DNA of 64,000 nucleotides from Paenibacillus sp. RC67 (GTDB lineage: Bacteria > Bacillota > Bacilli > Paenibacillales > NBRC-103111), in the NCBI RefSeq assembly GCF_030020805.1, contig NZ_CP125098.1:1158001-1222000 (forward strand), in the 5' to 3' direction. A model generated the notes under the pieces. It was not told the DNA's origin and ran no database searches. It worked only from the letters and a program-made list of their open reading frames with translations. A program made the position numbers and the translations under genes. Of this stretch, positions 34,933-43,688 are shown one piece after another; position 1 is the stretch's first letter; each line of letters begins with the position of its first letter.

Positions 34933-35808
34933 ATGAAACCAACACAAAGTGAAAAAATATTTTACGGAATCAACACTTTATTTCTAGGATTATGGGCGTT
35001 AAGTGCCTTGTTTCCATTGCTTCATATTGTATCACTGTCATTTAGCAGCAATCATGCGATTCTGGCCGGCAAAGTGTTTGTATGGCCTGTAGAGTTCAGT
35101 TGGGACTCTTACAAGGCTCTGCTGAAAGGAACTCGTGTACCCAATGCTTTTGTGAACAGCCTGATCATTACTGGAGTCGGTGTGGCGCTCAATATGCTTA
35201 TTACCATCTTTGCGGCGTACCCGTTATCCAAGAAGCATTTTATCGGGCGGCGATTCATGACACTGTTGATTATCTTCACAATGTTGTTCTCCGGAGGGCT
35301 TATACCCAGCTATTTATTGGTGAAGTCGCTAGGCATTATCGATACCTATTGGGCTCTATGGCTTCCCGGTTTAGTCAGCGCTTACAACATGCTGATTATG
35401 AAAACCTTTTTTGAAAACATTCCAGAGGAATTGGAAGATTCGGCCCGGATAGATGGATGCGGAGAATGGAGATTGGCCGCTCAAATTGTGCTCCCGCTAT
35501 CTGCTCCTGTATTGGCGACGCTGGCTCTATTTTACGGAGTAAGTCACTGGAATTCGTTTATGAATGTGCTCATTTATATCAATGATTCGAGCAAGTATAA
35601 CCTTTCCGTACTTATCCAGCAGATGGTGGCACAATCGAATCTGATGAATGAGCTTCAAAATATTCAGGAAGAAGATAGGCAGATGTTGACCCCGGAATCG
35701 ATTCGCTCTGCCGGTATGACCGTGATGTTAATCCCGATGCTCGTCGTGTATCCGCTTCTTCAAAAGCATTTTGTTAAGGGGGTGTTGATCGGCGCGGTAA
35801 AAGGATGA
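34933..35808 (+). CDS. ABC importer permease, YtcP/LplC-type (second system)
   Basis: A 291-residue permease with ALFPLLHIVSLSFSSNHAI, an EAA loop LEDSARIDGCGEWRLAAQIVLPLS and the family C-terminus YPLLQKHFVKGVLIGAVKG. The EAA alanine pair is replaced by DSA, which is common in this subfamily. The ATG at 34933 follows AAGGAGGG. It lies between the LplB-type permease and the lipoprotein. Confidence 0.93.
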   Translation: MKPTQSEKIFYGINTLFLGLWALSALFPLLHIVSLSFSSNHAILAGKVFVWPVEFSWDSYKALLKGTRVPNAFVNSLIITGVGVALNMLITIFAAYPLSKKHFIGRRFMTLLIIFTMLFSGGLIPSYLLVKSLGIIDTYWALWLPGLVSAYNMLIMKTFFENIPEELEDSARIDGCGEWRLAAQIVLPLSAPVLATLALFYGVSHWNSFMNVLIYINDSSKYNLSVLIQQMVAQSNLMNELQNIQEEDRQMLTPESIRSAGMTVMLIPMLVVYPLLQKHFVKGVLIGAVKG

Positions 35809-35854
35809 GTTTAGCGTTATGATGTTAAAAGACAAGCAAACAGGAGGTCACAGG

Positions 35855-37486
35855 ATGAAAGCGAAGAGGAAGGACATATGGAGAGCAGCCGTCGTTGGTT
35901 TTTGTATGCTTGCGATAACGGCAGGGTGCTCCAAAGAGACACAGAACGGAAGTGGAAGCTCCAATGCAGATAAACAGAAGCAACAGATTACCATTTCTGC
36001 GTACGACGCTGGCAACACACCTCCCGAAGAGGGGACGATTGAGAAAAACCGCTGGGTAACCTGGATGTCCCAGAACGGCCCGGCCCCCATTAAGGTCATC
36101 TCCATTCCAAGAACCGAGTCCGTTCAAAAATTCAACACATTATTCGCCTCGGGCTCTGCTCCCGATCTGATTCAGGAATTTAGCGGCCCGTTTCGTAACC
36201 AATTGTATGACCAAAAATTAATCCTGCCCGTCGATGATTTAATCGAGAAGCATAGCACGACTTATAAGGATTTGCTCAAACAATATCCCGCATTGAAAAA
36301 AGCGGCTACGATGCCCGATGGAAAAATGTATGGGTTTGGCCGAATAAATGGGCTGCGACCGCACAATGTGCTGATGGTAAGGTCGGATTGGCTCAAAAAG
36401 CTGAACCTTCAAGTACCCCGAACACCGGAAGAGCTCATTAGCGTATTGAAAGCTATCCGGGATAACGATCCGGATGGTAATGGAAAGAAGGATACGATTA
36501 CGCTTGATATGGGCGCCCGTTCCATCCAAGTTATCGACAGTATGTTCGGCAACGTAGGCTGGGTCATTTCCGGTGACAAGATGGTTTGGGATTGGGACAG
36601 AGCGAAAGCAGCGGCTGCCTTCAAGAAGCAATTATACGATGAAGGGTTAATTGACAAAGATTATTTAACGAAAAAAGGCTCCGGTTACATGGGACTGTAT
36701 GCGCAGGAGATCATTGCCGGAAAAATCGGGATGTGGGGTTCAAGCGTACATCAATCCGATATTGAAACATTCAAAGCACTGAAAAAGGCCGATCCGAATG
36801 CAGAACTGCAGGTAATACCGCTTCCTGCGACCGTATTCGGGCAGTTCAGCCCGATCTTATCCAATCCGGTTCAAGTGACCGCAATGATCAATGCGGACGC
36901 CAAGCATCCGGAGGCGGTTATGAACTATGTTGATTTCATGGCAGCCAAGGAAACAGGCCAAACCTTAAAATACGGAATCAAGGGCGAAGATTGGAAGGAA
37001 GGCGCAAACGGATGCCAGCAATTTATCGATAAGGAGAAAACTGATCTGAAGATCAAATACACGGCTGCCTACACAATGCTATTCTCCCCGATTGTGGAAG
37101 GTTCCTGCGGTCAATTTCAGGCAACATTGAATCCGAACGACCCAGTAGAGAAGCAATATCTGGATCTTATGAAACAGGCGTACGATATTTATTTGGACGA
37201 GAAGCACCCTATGCCGGACTTTACGCACCCGGAACATATTCCTGCTATGCCTGGGGAACTGCAAACGTCGTTTAACAACGCGACCAAAAATATTGGAGAT
37301 ATTTGGACTAAAGCTATTATATCCGGAGCTTCCTATACGGTCGATCAGGCCTTTCAGGACGCGAAAAGCACCTGGGACAAAAACAACGGCAAAAATATTG
37401 AAGAATGGTATGCCAAATGGTATCAGGATAACAAAACCAAAGCGTTTCTGACCAAGGATTTTTATGAGTTCAAGCTAAAGTTTTAA
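35855..37486 (+). CDS. ABC importer solute-binding lipoprotein (second system)
   Basis: A 543-residue LplA-type lipoprotein. The signal peptide AAVVGFCMLAITAGC ends in a lipobox with Cys24. The mature protein has FNTLFASGSAPDLIQEF, HNVLMVRSDWLKKLNLQVPRTPEEL and the acidic loop DNDPDGNGKKDTITL seen also at 6003. The start at 35855 follows AGGAGGT. No dedicated ATPase is encoded. With the flanking enzymes the likely ligand is an acidic or acylated oligosaccharide. Confidence 0.93.
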   Translation: MKAKRKDIWRAAVVGFCMLAITAGCSKETQNGSGSSNADKQKQQITISAYDAGNTPPEEGTIEKNRWVTWMSQNGPAPIKVISIPRTESVQKFNTLFASGSAPDLIQEFSGPFRNQLYDQKLILPVDDLIEKHSTTYKDLLKQYPALKKAATMPDGKMYGFGRINGLRPHNVLMVRSDWLKKLNLQVPRTPEELISVLKAIRDNDPDGNGKKDTITLDMGARSIQVIDSMFGNVGWVISGDKMVWDWDRAKAAAAFKKQLYDEGLIDKDYLTKKGSGYMGLYAQEIIAGKIGMWGSSVHQSDIETFKALKKADPNAELQVIPLPATVFGQFSPILSNPVQVTAMINADAKHPEAVMNYVDFMAAKETGQTLKYGIKGEDWKEGANGCQQFIDKEKTDLKIKYTAAYTMLFSPIVEGSCGQFQATLNPNDPVEKQYLDLMKQAYDIYLDEKHPMPDFTHPEHIPAMPGELQTSFNNATKNIGDIWTKAIISGASYTVDQAFQDAKSTWDKNNGKNIEEWYAKWYQDNKTKAFLTKDFYEFKLKF

Positions 37487-37503
37487 TGGGAAGTTAACAT
37501 TGA

Positions 37504-37533
37504 AGCAGGATGGATAAATAACTCCCATCCTGC
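37504..37533 (+). other. Intercistronic hairpin without T tract
   Basis: AGCAGGATGG and CCATCCTGCT form a perfect ten-base stem between the lipoprotein and sialidase-like genes. Without a T tract it is more likely a transcript stabiliser or processing site than a terminator. Confidence 0.55.
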
Positions 37534-37561
37534 TGTACTTGAATAGGAGGAAATGAAAGGG

Positions 37562-38647
37562 ATGCGGAGTGGAGCAATCCAACACAGAATGGTAGCGCAA
37601 GCTGGGCCGGACAACCCGCGCAATGATACAGCAAGCGTCGTTCAGCTGAAAGATGGAAGCCTGCTTTTGGCATGGCATAAATACGCGGATAGCGATGAGG
37701 GGGGAAGCGATTTTGGCCTTTGCCGCATTTATGCCAAACTATCGAGAGACAAAGGGAACACATGGGGGGAGGAAGCCTTGCTCGTGGATGTAGAGCCTGG
37801 CGATCATAACGTGCAAGCACCTGGATTAACCCGGTTATCTTCCGGAGAGCTGATACTTCATTGCCTGCGCGGTCATCAGGGAGGCAGCAGCTCGACCCTT
37901 TGTTTATTCCGTTCCTCCGATGAAGGGAAAAGCTGGAAGGATGCAGGCAACGTATGGAGTAGGAGTGACGGACAATGGATTCAGGGAGGGGCCAATCAGA
38001 TGAATGTCCTGACTAGCGGTCGATTGCTCCTGCCGTTTCACTTCGGAACGGGGCATCAGGGGAGCCAGCATAATACCGTTGCTTGCTTCCTAAGCGATGA
38101 CGACGGCTTCAGCTGGCGAAGATCAAGTGGGACGGTCGACTTGCCGATGCGCGGTGCGATGGAGGCATCGGTGGCAGAGCTGCGTTCCGGGCAGCTGATC
38201 ATGTCGCTTCGGACGCAGCTAGGGTCCGTGTTCTTGTCCTATTCTGACGATGGGGGAGAAACATGGTCGCTGCCTCAAACCTCGGGATTAAGAGCCCCGG
38301 AATCATGCACATGCTTGAGACGTATTCCCGGAACCGATGATCTAGTCTTGTTTTATAACGGTAGCTGTTACGACCCTACAAGACATCATTATGGACTGCG
38401 TACCCCGTTAACCGCCGCATTGTCGCGAGATGGTGGTATGACATGGGAGAGGGTGGGGGACATTGAAACCGGACCTTTCGAATTTATGGATTTGAACTGT
38501 TCATTCGCCGATTCGGGCAAAGCGCTGCTCACGTATACGAAAGTGGAAGATCCGCAAATCACTCAGCAGGATAAGTCGCTTCCCTTCAAAAGAACGGGAA
38601 TGGATTTGATGATAGCTATTATAGATAGGGAATGGTTGTATTCTTAA
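37562..38647 (+). CDS. Sialidase-family (BNR/Asp-box) protein
   Basis: A 361-residue six-bladed propeller protein of the exo-alpha-sialidase superfamily. Five Asp-boxes are visible: SRDKGNTW, SSDEGKSW, SDDDGFSW, SDDGGETW and SRDGGMTW. An N-terminal NPRNDTASVVQLKDG sits where the sialidase arginine region is expected. There is no signal peptide, so it should act inside the cell on imported saccharides. ATG 37562 is better spaced from AGGAGG than the ATG at 37553. Similar proteins are often not true sialidases; the neighbouring neuraminate-lyase-like gene makes a nonulosonic or uronic acid glycoside the best guess. Confidence 0.85.
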   Translation: MRSGAIQHRMVAQAGPDNPRNDTASVVQLKDGSLLLAWHKYADSDEGGSDFGLCRIYAKLSRDKGNTWGEEALLVDVEPGDHNVQAPGLTRLSSGELILHCLRGHQGGSSSTLCLFRSSDEGKSWKDAGNVWSRSDGQWIQGGANQMNVLTSGRLLLPFHFGTGHQGSQHNTVACFLSDDDGFSWRRSSGTVDLPMRGAMEASVAELRSGQLIMSLRTQLGSVFLSYSDDGGETWSLPQTSGLRAPESCTCLRRIPGTDDLVLFYNGSCYDPTRHHYGLRTPLTAALSRDGGMTWERVGDIETGPFEFMDLNCSFADSGKALLTYTKVEDPQITQQDKSLPFKRTGMDLMIAIIDREWLYS

Positions 38648-38706
38648 TCATTTCATTACCTAGGCAGTCGATAAACCGTGAGTTCTAGAAATTTGCCCTT
38701 AGAGTA

Positions 38707-38819
38707 GGTGAGGTATCTCTCGAAAGAGTGTTAGCATCCACCTTTGTCATTGGGAAATACCCGCTGCAAAACGATTAGATTTTCCCAATGACAACAGTGG
38801 CTGGAGGGGATATCTCACC
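38707..38819. repeat. Long hairpin B
   Basis: The outer arms GGTGAGGTATCTC (38707-38719) and GGGATATCTCACC (38807-38819) pair with two mismatches. The inner arms TTGTCATTGGGAAA (38744-38757) and TTTCCCAATGACAA (38781-38794) pair perfectly. The loop carries CCGCTGCAAAACGATTAGA, related to loop sequence in the palindromes at 9.6 and 43.5 kb. It is intergenic and non-coding. Confidence 0.72.
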
Positions 38820-38911
38820 GGATTATATGTGCAAATTAATTTTCTTAGGGTTATCGGCAAGCTCGTGAAATGGTTATTTTCACACCATTCCCTCTACAAG
38901 GAGGAACAGCT

Positions 38912-39718
38912 TTGAGGATACAATACGACCGTTTTCCCGGCGGAAGAACGAAAGCCATTACATTGAGCTACGACGATGGAAGAGAAGAGGACCGTATGCT
39001 TGTCGCCAAAATGAACGATTACGGTTTGAAAGGTGCGTTTCATCTAAACTCGGGATTTCTGGGGAAGCCCGGTTATATTAGTGTGGACGAGGTTCGGACT
39101 CTATACGTTGGTCACGAAGTATCTGCCCATACGGCAGCGCATCCTTTCCTGGATTTGACCCCTCCGGACCGCGTGGTTATGGAGATCATGGAAGACCGCA
39201 GTTCATTGGAAGCGCTTACTGATTATCCTGTTCGTGGCATGAGTTATCCGTATGGCTCTTGGAATGAACAGGTTGTGTCGGCATTGCCTGGCCTTGGCAT
39301 TGAATATGCTCGAACGACGGCCAGCAGTCATACGTTCCAGATGCCTTCCGATTTCCTGCTATGGCATCCGACTTGCCATCATAAACAAATGCTGGAGTAT
39401 GGTGAAAGACTTCTCTCCGATAAGCCCAGGCACTCGCGAATGGCTCTACTTTATGTGTGGGGCCATAGCTATGAGTTCGAGAGAGACGGAAATTGGAGCA
39501 TGGTTGAACAGTTCGGGGAGCTAGTAGGGCGACACAGCGATATCTGGTATGCCACCAATTCCGAAATTGTTGCTTATTTGAGAGCTATCCGGCAGCTTCG
39601 TTATTCCGTGTCCGGCCACATTGTACATAACCCGTCAGCCCTATCCGTGTGGATCGGAGTGGATGAAACAGCTATCGAAATAAGAGCAGGGGAGGTGAAA
39701 AACTTGAAGACATACTGA
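38912..39718 (+). CDS. Polysaccharide deacetylase-fold protein
   Basis: A 268-residue NodB-type protein. Motif 1 is LSYDDG (usually TFDDG), motif 2 is HTAAHP with the two metal-binding His residues, and motif 3 is GMSYPYGSW. The start is TTG at 38912 after AAGGAGGAAC; the upstream frame overlaps nothing useful. It has no signal peptide. Such cytoplasmic members may deacetylate imported sugars, which would fit an N-acetylated or O-acetylated substrate in this locus. The C-terminal 50 residues look like an extra beta domain. Confidence 0.85.
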   Translation: MRIQYDRFPGGRTKAITLSYDDGREEDRMLVAKMNDYGLKGAFHLNSGFLGKPGYISVDEVRTLYVGHEVSAHTAAHPFLDLTPPDRVVMEIMEDRSSLEALTDYPVRGMSYPYGSWNEQVVSALPGLGIEYARTTASSHTFQMPSDFLLWHPTCHHKQMLEYGERLLSDKPRHSRMALLYVWGHSYEFERDGNWSMVEQFGELVGRHSDIWYATNSEIVAYLRAIRQLRYSVSGHIVHNPSALSVWIGVDETAIEIRAGEVKNLKTY

Positions 39719-39782
39719 TTGGTTTGTTTAGAGAAAGACGGTTTGCTTTGTTCAACCACTTTTAGAAGAGGAGTGATGGTTT

Positions 39783-42700
39783 ATGAAGGCTTTCCGACGG
39801 ACAAATCCCGCCATCCGTACTTTGCTGATCATGGCTATTGCATGCTTATTAATGACCAACGGGGGCTCCTTGATTTACGCGCTCGAAACGAACAATGCCG
39901 CAATTCAGCTCCCGCCGCTGGCAGATACTTATATGAATGGGGGATCGCTCGCAAACACCAATTATGGTACGTCCCCGATACTTCAGGTTAGGACGTGGAC
40001 CGGTGATCCGAATTATTCCCGGGAATCCTATATGAAATTTGATCTAAGTTCTTATACCGGGGAGCTGGGAACGGCAACGCTGAACGTTTATGCCGTTGTA
40101 AACAATGCTAACGGCAGTCCATTGGCTTTTCAATTGTACGGAATGGAGGACGATTCGTGGAGTGAGAATATGACGACCTGGAATGATAAGCCGGTCATGG
40201 ACCATTATTTGGCTAATGTGAATGTAGGCTTGACCTGGAAATGGATTCAGGTGGATGTCACCTCCTTTGTGAAGGCGCAGCTCGAATCCGATCAGGTAGC
40301 CAGCTTCGGTTTTACTCAAGGCGCCAAGAGCGGTGCTCTTATCCATATCAACAGTAAAGAGAGCACAGCGAATCAGCCCTATTTGTCCCTATCGCACACC
40401 CGTGTTAATCCAGCGGCTCCAAAGTGGCCCTCCGGCGCCAGCGTTGAAGTTGTACAATTGAATGAGAACGGTCTTGATTTGAAATGGTCGGAACCGGAAG
40501 GTTCTGCGGGAAATTATCGTGTCCTTCAAAATGGCAAATCCATTGCAACCGTAACCGGCACTACCTATCATATTCCGACTCAAAATGCCGATATCGGCAA
40601 AACGTACACATTCAAGATCGAAGCTGGAAGCACTCAAAATCAGTGGAGCCAAGATGGCCCCTATGTAACGGTGAACATACCTATAACGGAGCTGAAACAA
40701 ATCAAAACCGGAAATGTGTTTACCGAAAATGAACCGATCCAGTTCAAAGTAGCTGCGCTGCAGTCCACTGTTACATGGTCTGTCTACGATATGCAAGGCG
40801 CTAAAATATCTGAAGGAACAGGACACAATGACAAAGGCCAAATCCTTATTCAAGTCCCATTCTCCAAACGAGGCTACTTTAAGCTCGTGGCAACCGTGGG
40901 ATCTACGAACCAGCAACCGCAAGTCTCATTAGAAACGTCGTTCGCTGTTCTATCGCCCTATGATTTTACTGCTGTAGCGGATTCTCCATTTGGGATCGCA
41001 ACCCATCTGCATCGGGGACAGACCAGCACAATCCCGTTAATTCAACAGGCAGGAGCCAAATCGGTCCGGGATGGCATTGAGTGGCATGCGATTGAGAAGA
41101 CCAAGGGAGTGTACACATTCAATCCAACTCCCGATAATTACATGGTTAAGCTCAAAGAGCAGGGTATCGGTATGGTGTTTGTGGCCGCATACAATAACCC
41201 GTTTTACGACAACAATGGAACTCCATATACCGATCAAGGGCGTGAAGGTTTTGCCAATTATGCTGAAGCGTACGTTGATTATTATAAAGATCAGTTGATT
41301 GCGATGGAAGCTTACAATGAGTTTAACGGTGGTTTTGGAAAAAGGGGCAACAGTCCCGCCAACTCCCGGCCAGAATATTATTTTAAATTATTGAAAAAAA
41401 CGTATGAGACTGTCAAATCCCAGCATCCTGAATTCCCGGTCTTCGGCATTGTGGCTTCTGAAGATGCAGTGAGCTGGATCGAGGAAGTGTTCAAGCTGGG
41501 TGGGCTGCAATACATGGACGCAGTAACTCTGCATCCTTATCGTTACCCGGATGAACCAGAAGGCGTAGCCGACTCCATGGAGCAGATTAAGGCACTGATT
41601 CGCCAGTATAATAATGGCCAAGATAAACCGATTTGGATTACGGAATTCGGTTATCCAACCTTCAAAGCGGCTAATGGCATCGATGAAATTAAGCAAGCGA
41701 ATTATTTGGTTCGTTACTATGTGTCGGCCATTTCAAGTGGAGTCGAGAAAATATATTGGTACGATCTGGCGAATGACGGGCTCCGTAATGACTATAACGA
41801 AGATAACTTCGGGTTGCTCCGAAATGCAGCTGACCCGCTCGGAGCGTTTGCTCCAAAGCCTGCTTATGCTGCTTATGCAGCTATGACAAGGGAACTCACC
41901 GGGTGGGAGTTTACTGGTGAAGAGTCATTAGAGTCCGACTTGAAAAGCTATCGGTTTGCCAAAGCCGGACAGAGTAAACGGGTCGTATGGTCACTGGCAT
42001 CCGATTCGGCTGTTATCCGGACGAATCAACCTGTTGAAATTACAGACATGATGGGAAATGCGCAAATGTTTACGCCGGTGAATGGCAACATCTACATTAC
42101 CTTGACTGGAGAACCTATCTATATCAAAGGGGAGATCCAAGGGATAAGCAAGGATGCAACATTTGCGGTTCACGGGGAAAGCTCGCTGACAGGAGAGCCG
42201 GTAACACTACAGGTTGAGATGAACAACACGAGCACCGAAGCACTTGATTATACCTTGGGAGTAGAGGGCAATTCCTATCCTCTTCACGCTGCTCCAGGTC
42301 AAACCAAGCTCCAGTCTGTTGTTGTTAGCGGGTTAGAGGAGCCAGGGACCCGACTGGTGAAAGGGGTTCTGAAATCCGGTGGTCAAATCGGCCTGCTTCA
42401 GCACGCAGCGACAGTGAATCAGTCTGAGTCGATCCGCATTCGTCCTATCACTAAGGATGCGACACCGCTCAGCCAATCGATCAAGGTGCAAGTGCAAAAT
42501 CATTCGAAAGTGAACGCTTTACCTGTGCATGGAGTAGATTGGCAGCTTGGAGCTTTATCAGGCCATCAGGAACTGAATCAAGTGATGCAGCCCGAAGCAA
42601 TAGGTGAGTTCGATGTTGCTCTGCAAAATATAGAGCTGGCAAAAAGCTATACGGCTAACGTGAACGTGGCTTACGGTAACAATAAATCATTCACTTATAC

Positions 42701-43340
42701 GGGCTCTATCGAATTCAATCCGGTCTATAGCGGAACGGTTAACGTAGACGGAAATCCCGACCCGCTTATCATTGCAAAGCCGCCAACCATCGATTTATCC
42801 AAGGGTAACGTGAAGGTGAACGGTTATAAAGGGGCAGACGATTTAAGCGGCTCGCTATGGCTCAATCGGGATGAAAACTATTTTTATTTGACGGCATCGA
42901 TTAAAGATGATATTTATGCTTTTCCGGCTACCGATGTGAATATGTGGAATAACGATAGCATTCAGTTTGCTATCTCGAACGGCTTGCCCGGCGAGGATCC
43001 GAATTATTATGAATACGGCATTTCACAAACCCCGGCAGGTCCTCAAATATACAGGTGGATAACACCCTCTGGTGTTGCCAAAGGCTTGGTTGCCGATGGA
43101 ATCGTTCATATCGCGAGAGACGAGACTCAGAAGCTTACGACTTATGAAATGGCGTTGCCATGGTCGGAATTAGCGCCGATTCGGACAGAGAACGGGGTAT
43201 TCAGTTTCTCACTGGTGGTCAATGAGAACGACGGTAATTTAAGAAGAGGGTATATCGAATGGGGAGGCGGAATTGGCGACGGCAAGGCACCAAGCAAATT
43301 CCGGACGATGCAATGGGTTCAGAGTCTATCCCAACAGTGA
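39783..43340 (+). CDS. Multidomain secreted glycoside hydrolase
   Basis: An 1185-residue exported enzyme with signal peptide ending SLIYA. Domains in order: a DNRLRE/CBM96-like beta domain (about 38-200; ADTYMNGGSLANTNYG), an Fn3-like domain (about 210-300), a beta domain, and a clan GH-A TIM barrel (about 395-720). Beta-sandwich domains and a C-terminal CBM9-like sugar-binding domain (about 1010-1180) follow. In the barrel, E513 of EAYNEFNG is the likely acid/base and E621 of WITEFGYP the nucleophile. It resembles GH39/PslG-type enzymes, but the exact family is uncertain. It lacks S-layer or sortase signals, so it is likely released and degrades an extracellular polysaccharide whose fragments the adjacent importer takes up. 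Confidence 0.88.
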   Translation: MKAFRRTNPAIRTLLIMAIACLLMTNGGSLIYALETNNAAIQLPPLADTYMNGGSLANTNYGTSPILQVRTWTGDPNYSRESYMKFDLSSYTGELGTATLNVYAVVNNANGSPLAFQLYGMEDDSWSENMTTWNDKPVMDHYLANVNVGLTWKWIQVDVTSFVKAQLESDQVASFGFTQGAKSGALIHINSKESTANQPYLSLSHTRVNPAAPKWPSGASVEVVQLNENGLDLKWSEPEGSAGNYRVLQNGKSIATVTGTTYHIPTQNADIGKTYTFKIEAGSTQNQWSQDGPYVTVNIPITELKQIKTGNVFTENEPIQFKVAALQSTVTWSVYDMQGAKISEGTGHNDKGQILIQVPFSKRGYFKLVATVGSTNQQPQVSLETSFAVLSPYDFTAVADSPFGIATHLHRGQTSTIPLIQQAGAKSVRDGIEWHAIEKTKGVYTFNPTPDNYMVKLKEQGIGMVFVAAYNNPFYDNNGTPYTDQGREGFANYAEAYVDYYKDQLIAMEAYNEFNGGFGKRGNSPANSRPEYYFKLLKKTYETVKSQHPEFPVFGIVASEDAVSWIEEVFKLGGLQYMDAVTLHPYRYPDEPEGVADSMEQIKALIRQYNNGQDKPIWITEFGYPTFKAANGIDEIKQANYLVRYYVSAISSGVEKIYWYDLANDGLRNDYNEDNFGLLRNAADPLGAFAPKPAYAAYAAMTRELTGWEFTGEESLESDLKSYRFAKAGQSKRVVWSLASDSAVIRTNQPVEITDMMGNAQMFTPVNGNIYITLTGEPIYIKGEIQGISKDATFAVHGESSLTGEPVTLQVEMNNTSTEALDYTLGVEGNSYPLHAAPGQTKLQSVVVSGLEEPGTRLVKGVLKSGGQIGLLQHAATVNQSESIRIRPITKDATPLSQSIKVQVQNHSKVNALPVHGVDWQLGALSGHQELNQVMQPEAIGEFDVALQNIELAKSYTANVNVAYGNNKSFTYTGSIEFNPVYSGTVNVDGNPDPLIIAKPPTIDLSKGNVKVNGYKGADDLSGSLWLNRDENYFYLTASIKDDIYAFPATDVNMWNNDSIQFAISNGLPGEDPNYYEYGISQTPAGPQIYRWITPSGVAKGLVADGIVHIARDETQKLTTYEMALPWSELAPIRTENGVFSFSLVVNENDGNLRRGYIEWGGGIGDGKAPSKFRTMQWVQSLSQQ

Positions 43341-43360
43341 ATCGATTGAAGTCGTAACGC

Positions 43361-43402
43361 AAAAAAAGAAGATACAGGCGCGAGCCTATATCTTCTTTTT
43401 TT
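43361..43402 (+). terminator. Strong terminator after the secreted hydrolase
   Basis: AAAGAAGATACAGGC and GCCTATATCTTCTTT flank a short GCGA loop, with an A tract before and a T tract after. It may act in both directions. Confidence 0.92.
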
Positions 43403-43490
43403 AACAGTATAGATTTTATAAATTTCGGGGCTCCCCGCAAAGAGCGGTTAAGAAGAACGGAAGCAACGCAAAGCTCAGAGTAGAACAAAA

Positions 43491-43618
43491 GAGGGAATGG
43501 GTGTGGGGTGGAGGAGCGATAGCGTCCGCCTTTGAAGCTCGTGTTCCTACCGCTGAAAGCCTACAATTCAAAGGAACACGACTTCAACAGCGGCCGGAAT
43601 CCCACACCCAATTCCCTC
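43491..43618. repeat. Long hairpin C
   Basis: The arms GAGGGAATGGGTGTGGG and CCCACACCCAATTCCCTC pair with one bulge. The inner arms TTGAAGCTCGTGTTCC and GGAACACGACTTCAA pair with one bulge. The loop holds CCGCTGAAAGCCTACAATT, and the left arm holds GCGTCCGCCTTTGAA, whose reverse complement occurs in hairpin A. This element and two terminators fill the 43341-43688 gap; no gene is seen there. Confidence 0.72.
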
Positions 43619-43650
43619 CCGACGCATAAACGTATGGGTTTAGACAAGGA

Positions 43651-43675
43651 CCTGAGGCACAGCCTCAGGTTTTTC
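43651..43675. terminator. Terminator between convergent genes
   Basis: CCTGAGG-CACA-GCCTCAGG followed by TTTTTC on the plus strand. It separates hairpin C from the binding-protein gene, which is read from the other strand. Confidence 0.7.
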
Positions 43676-43688
43676 TTATAACAAGCAA

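Noticed and set aside
39719..39991. 90-codon plus-strand frame overlapping the start of the large hydrolase
   Set aside because: It shares sequence with the signal-peptide region of the hydrolase in another frame and has no family features.
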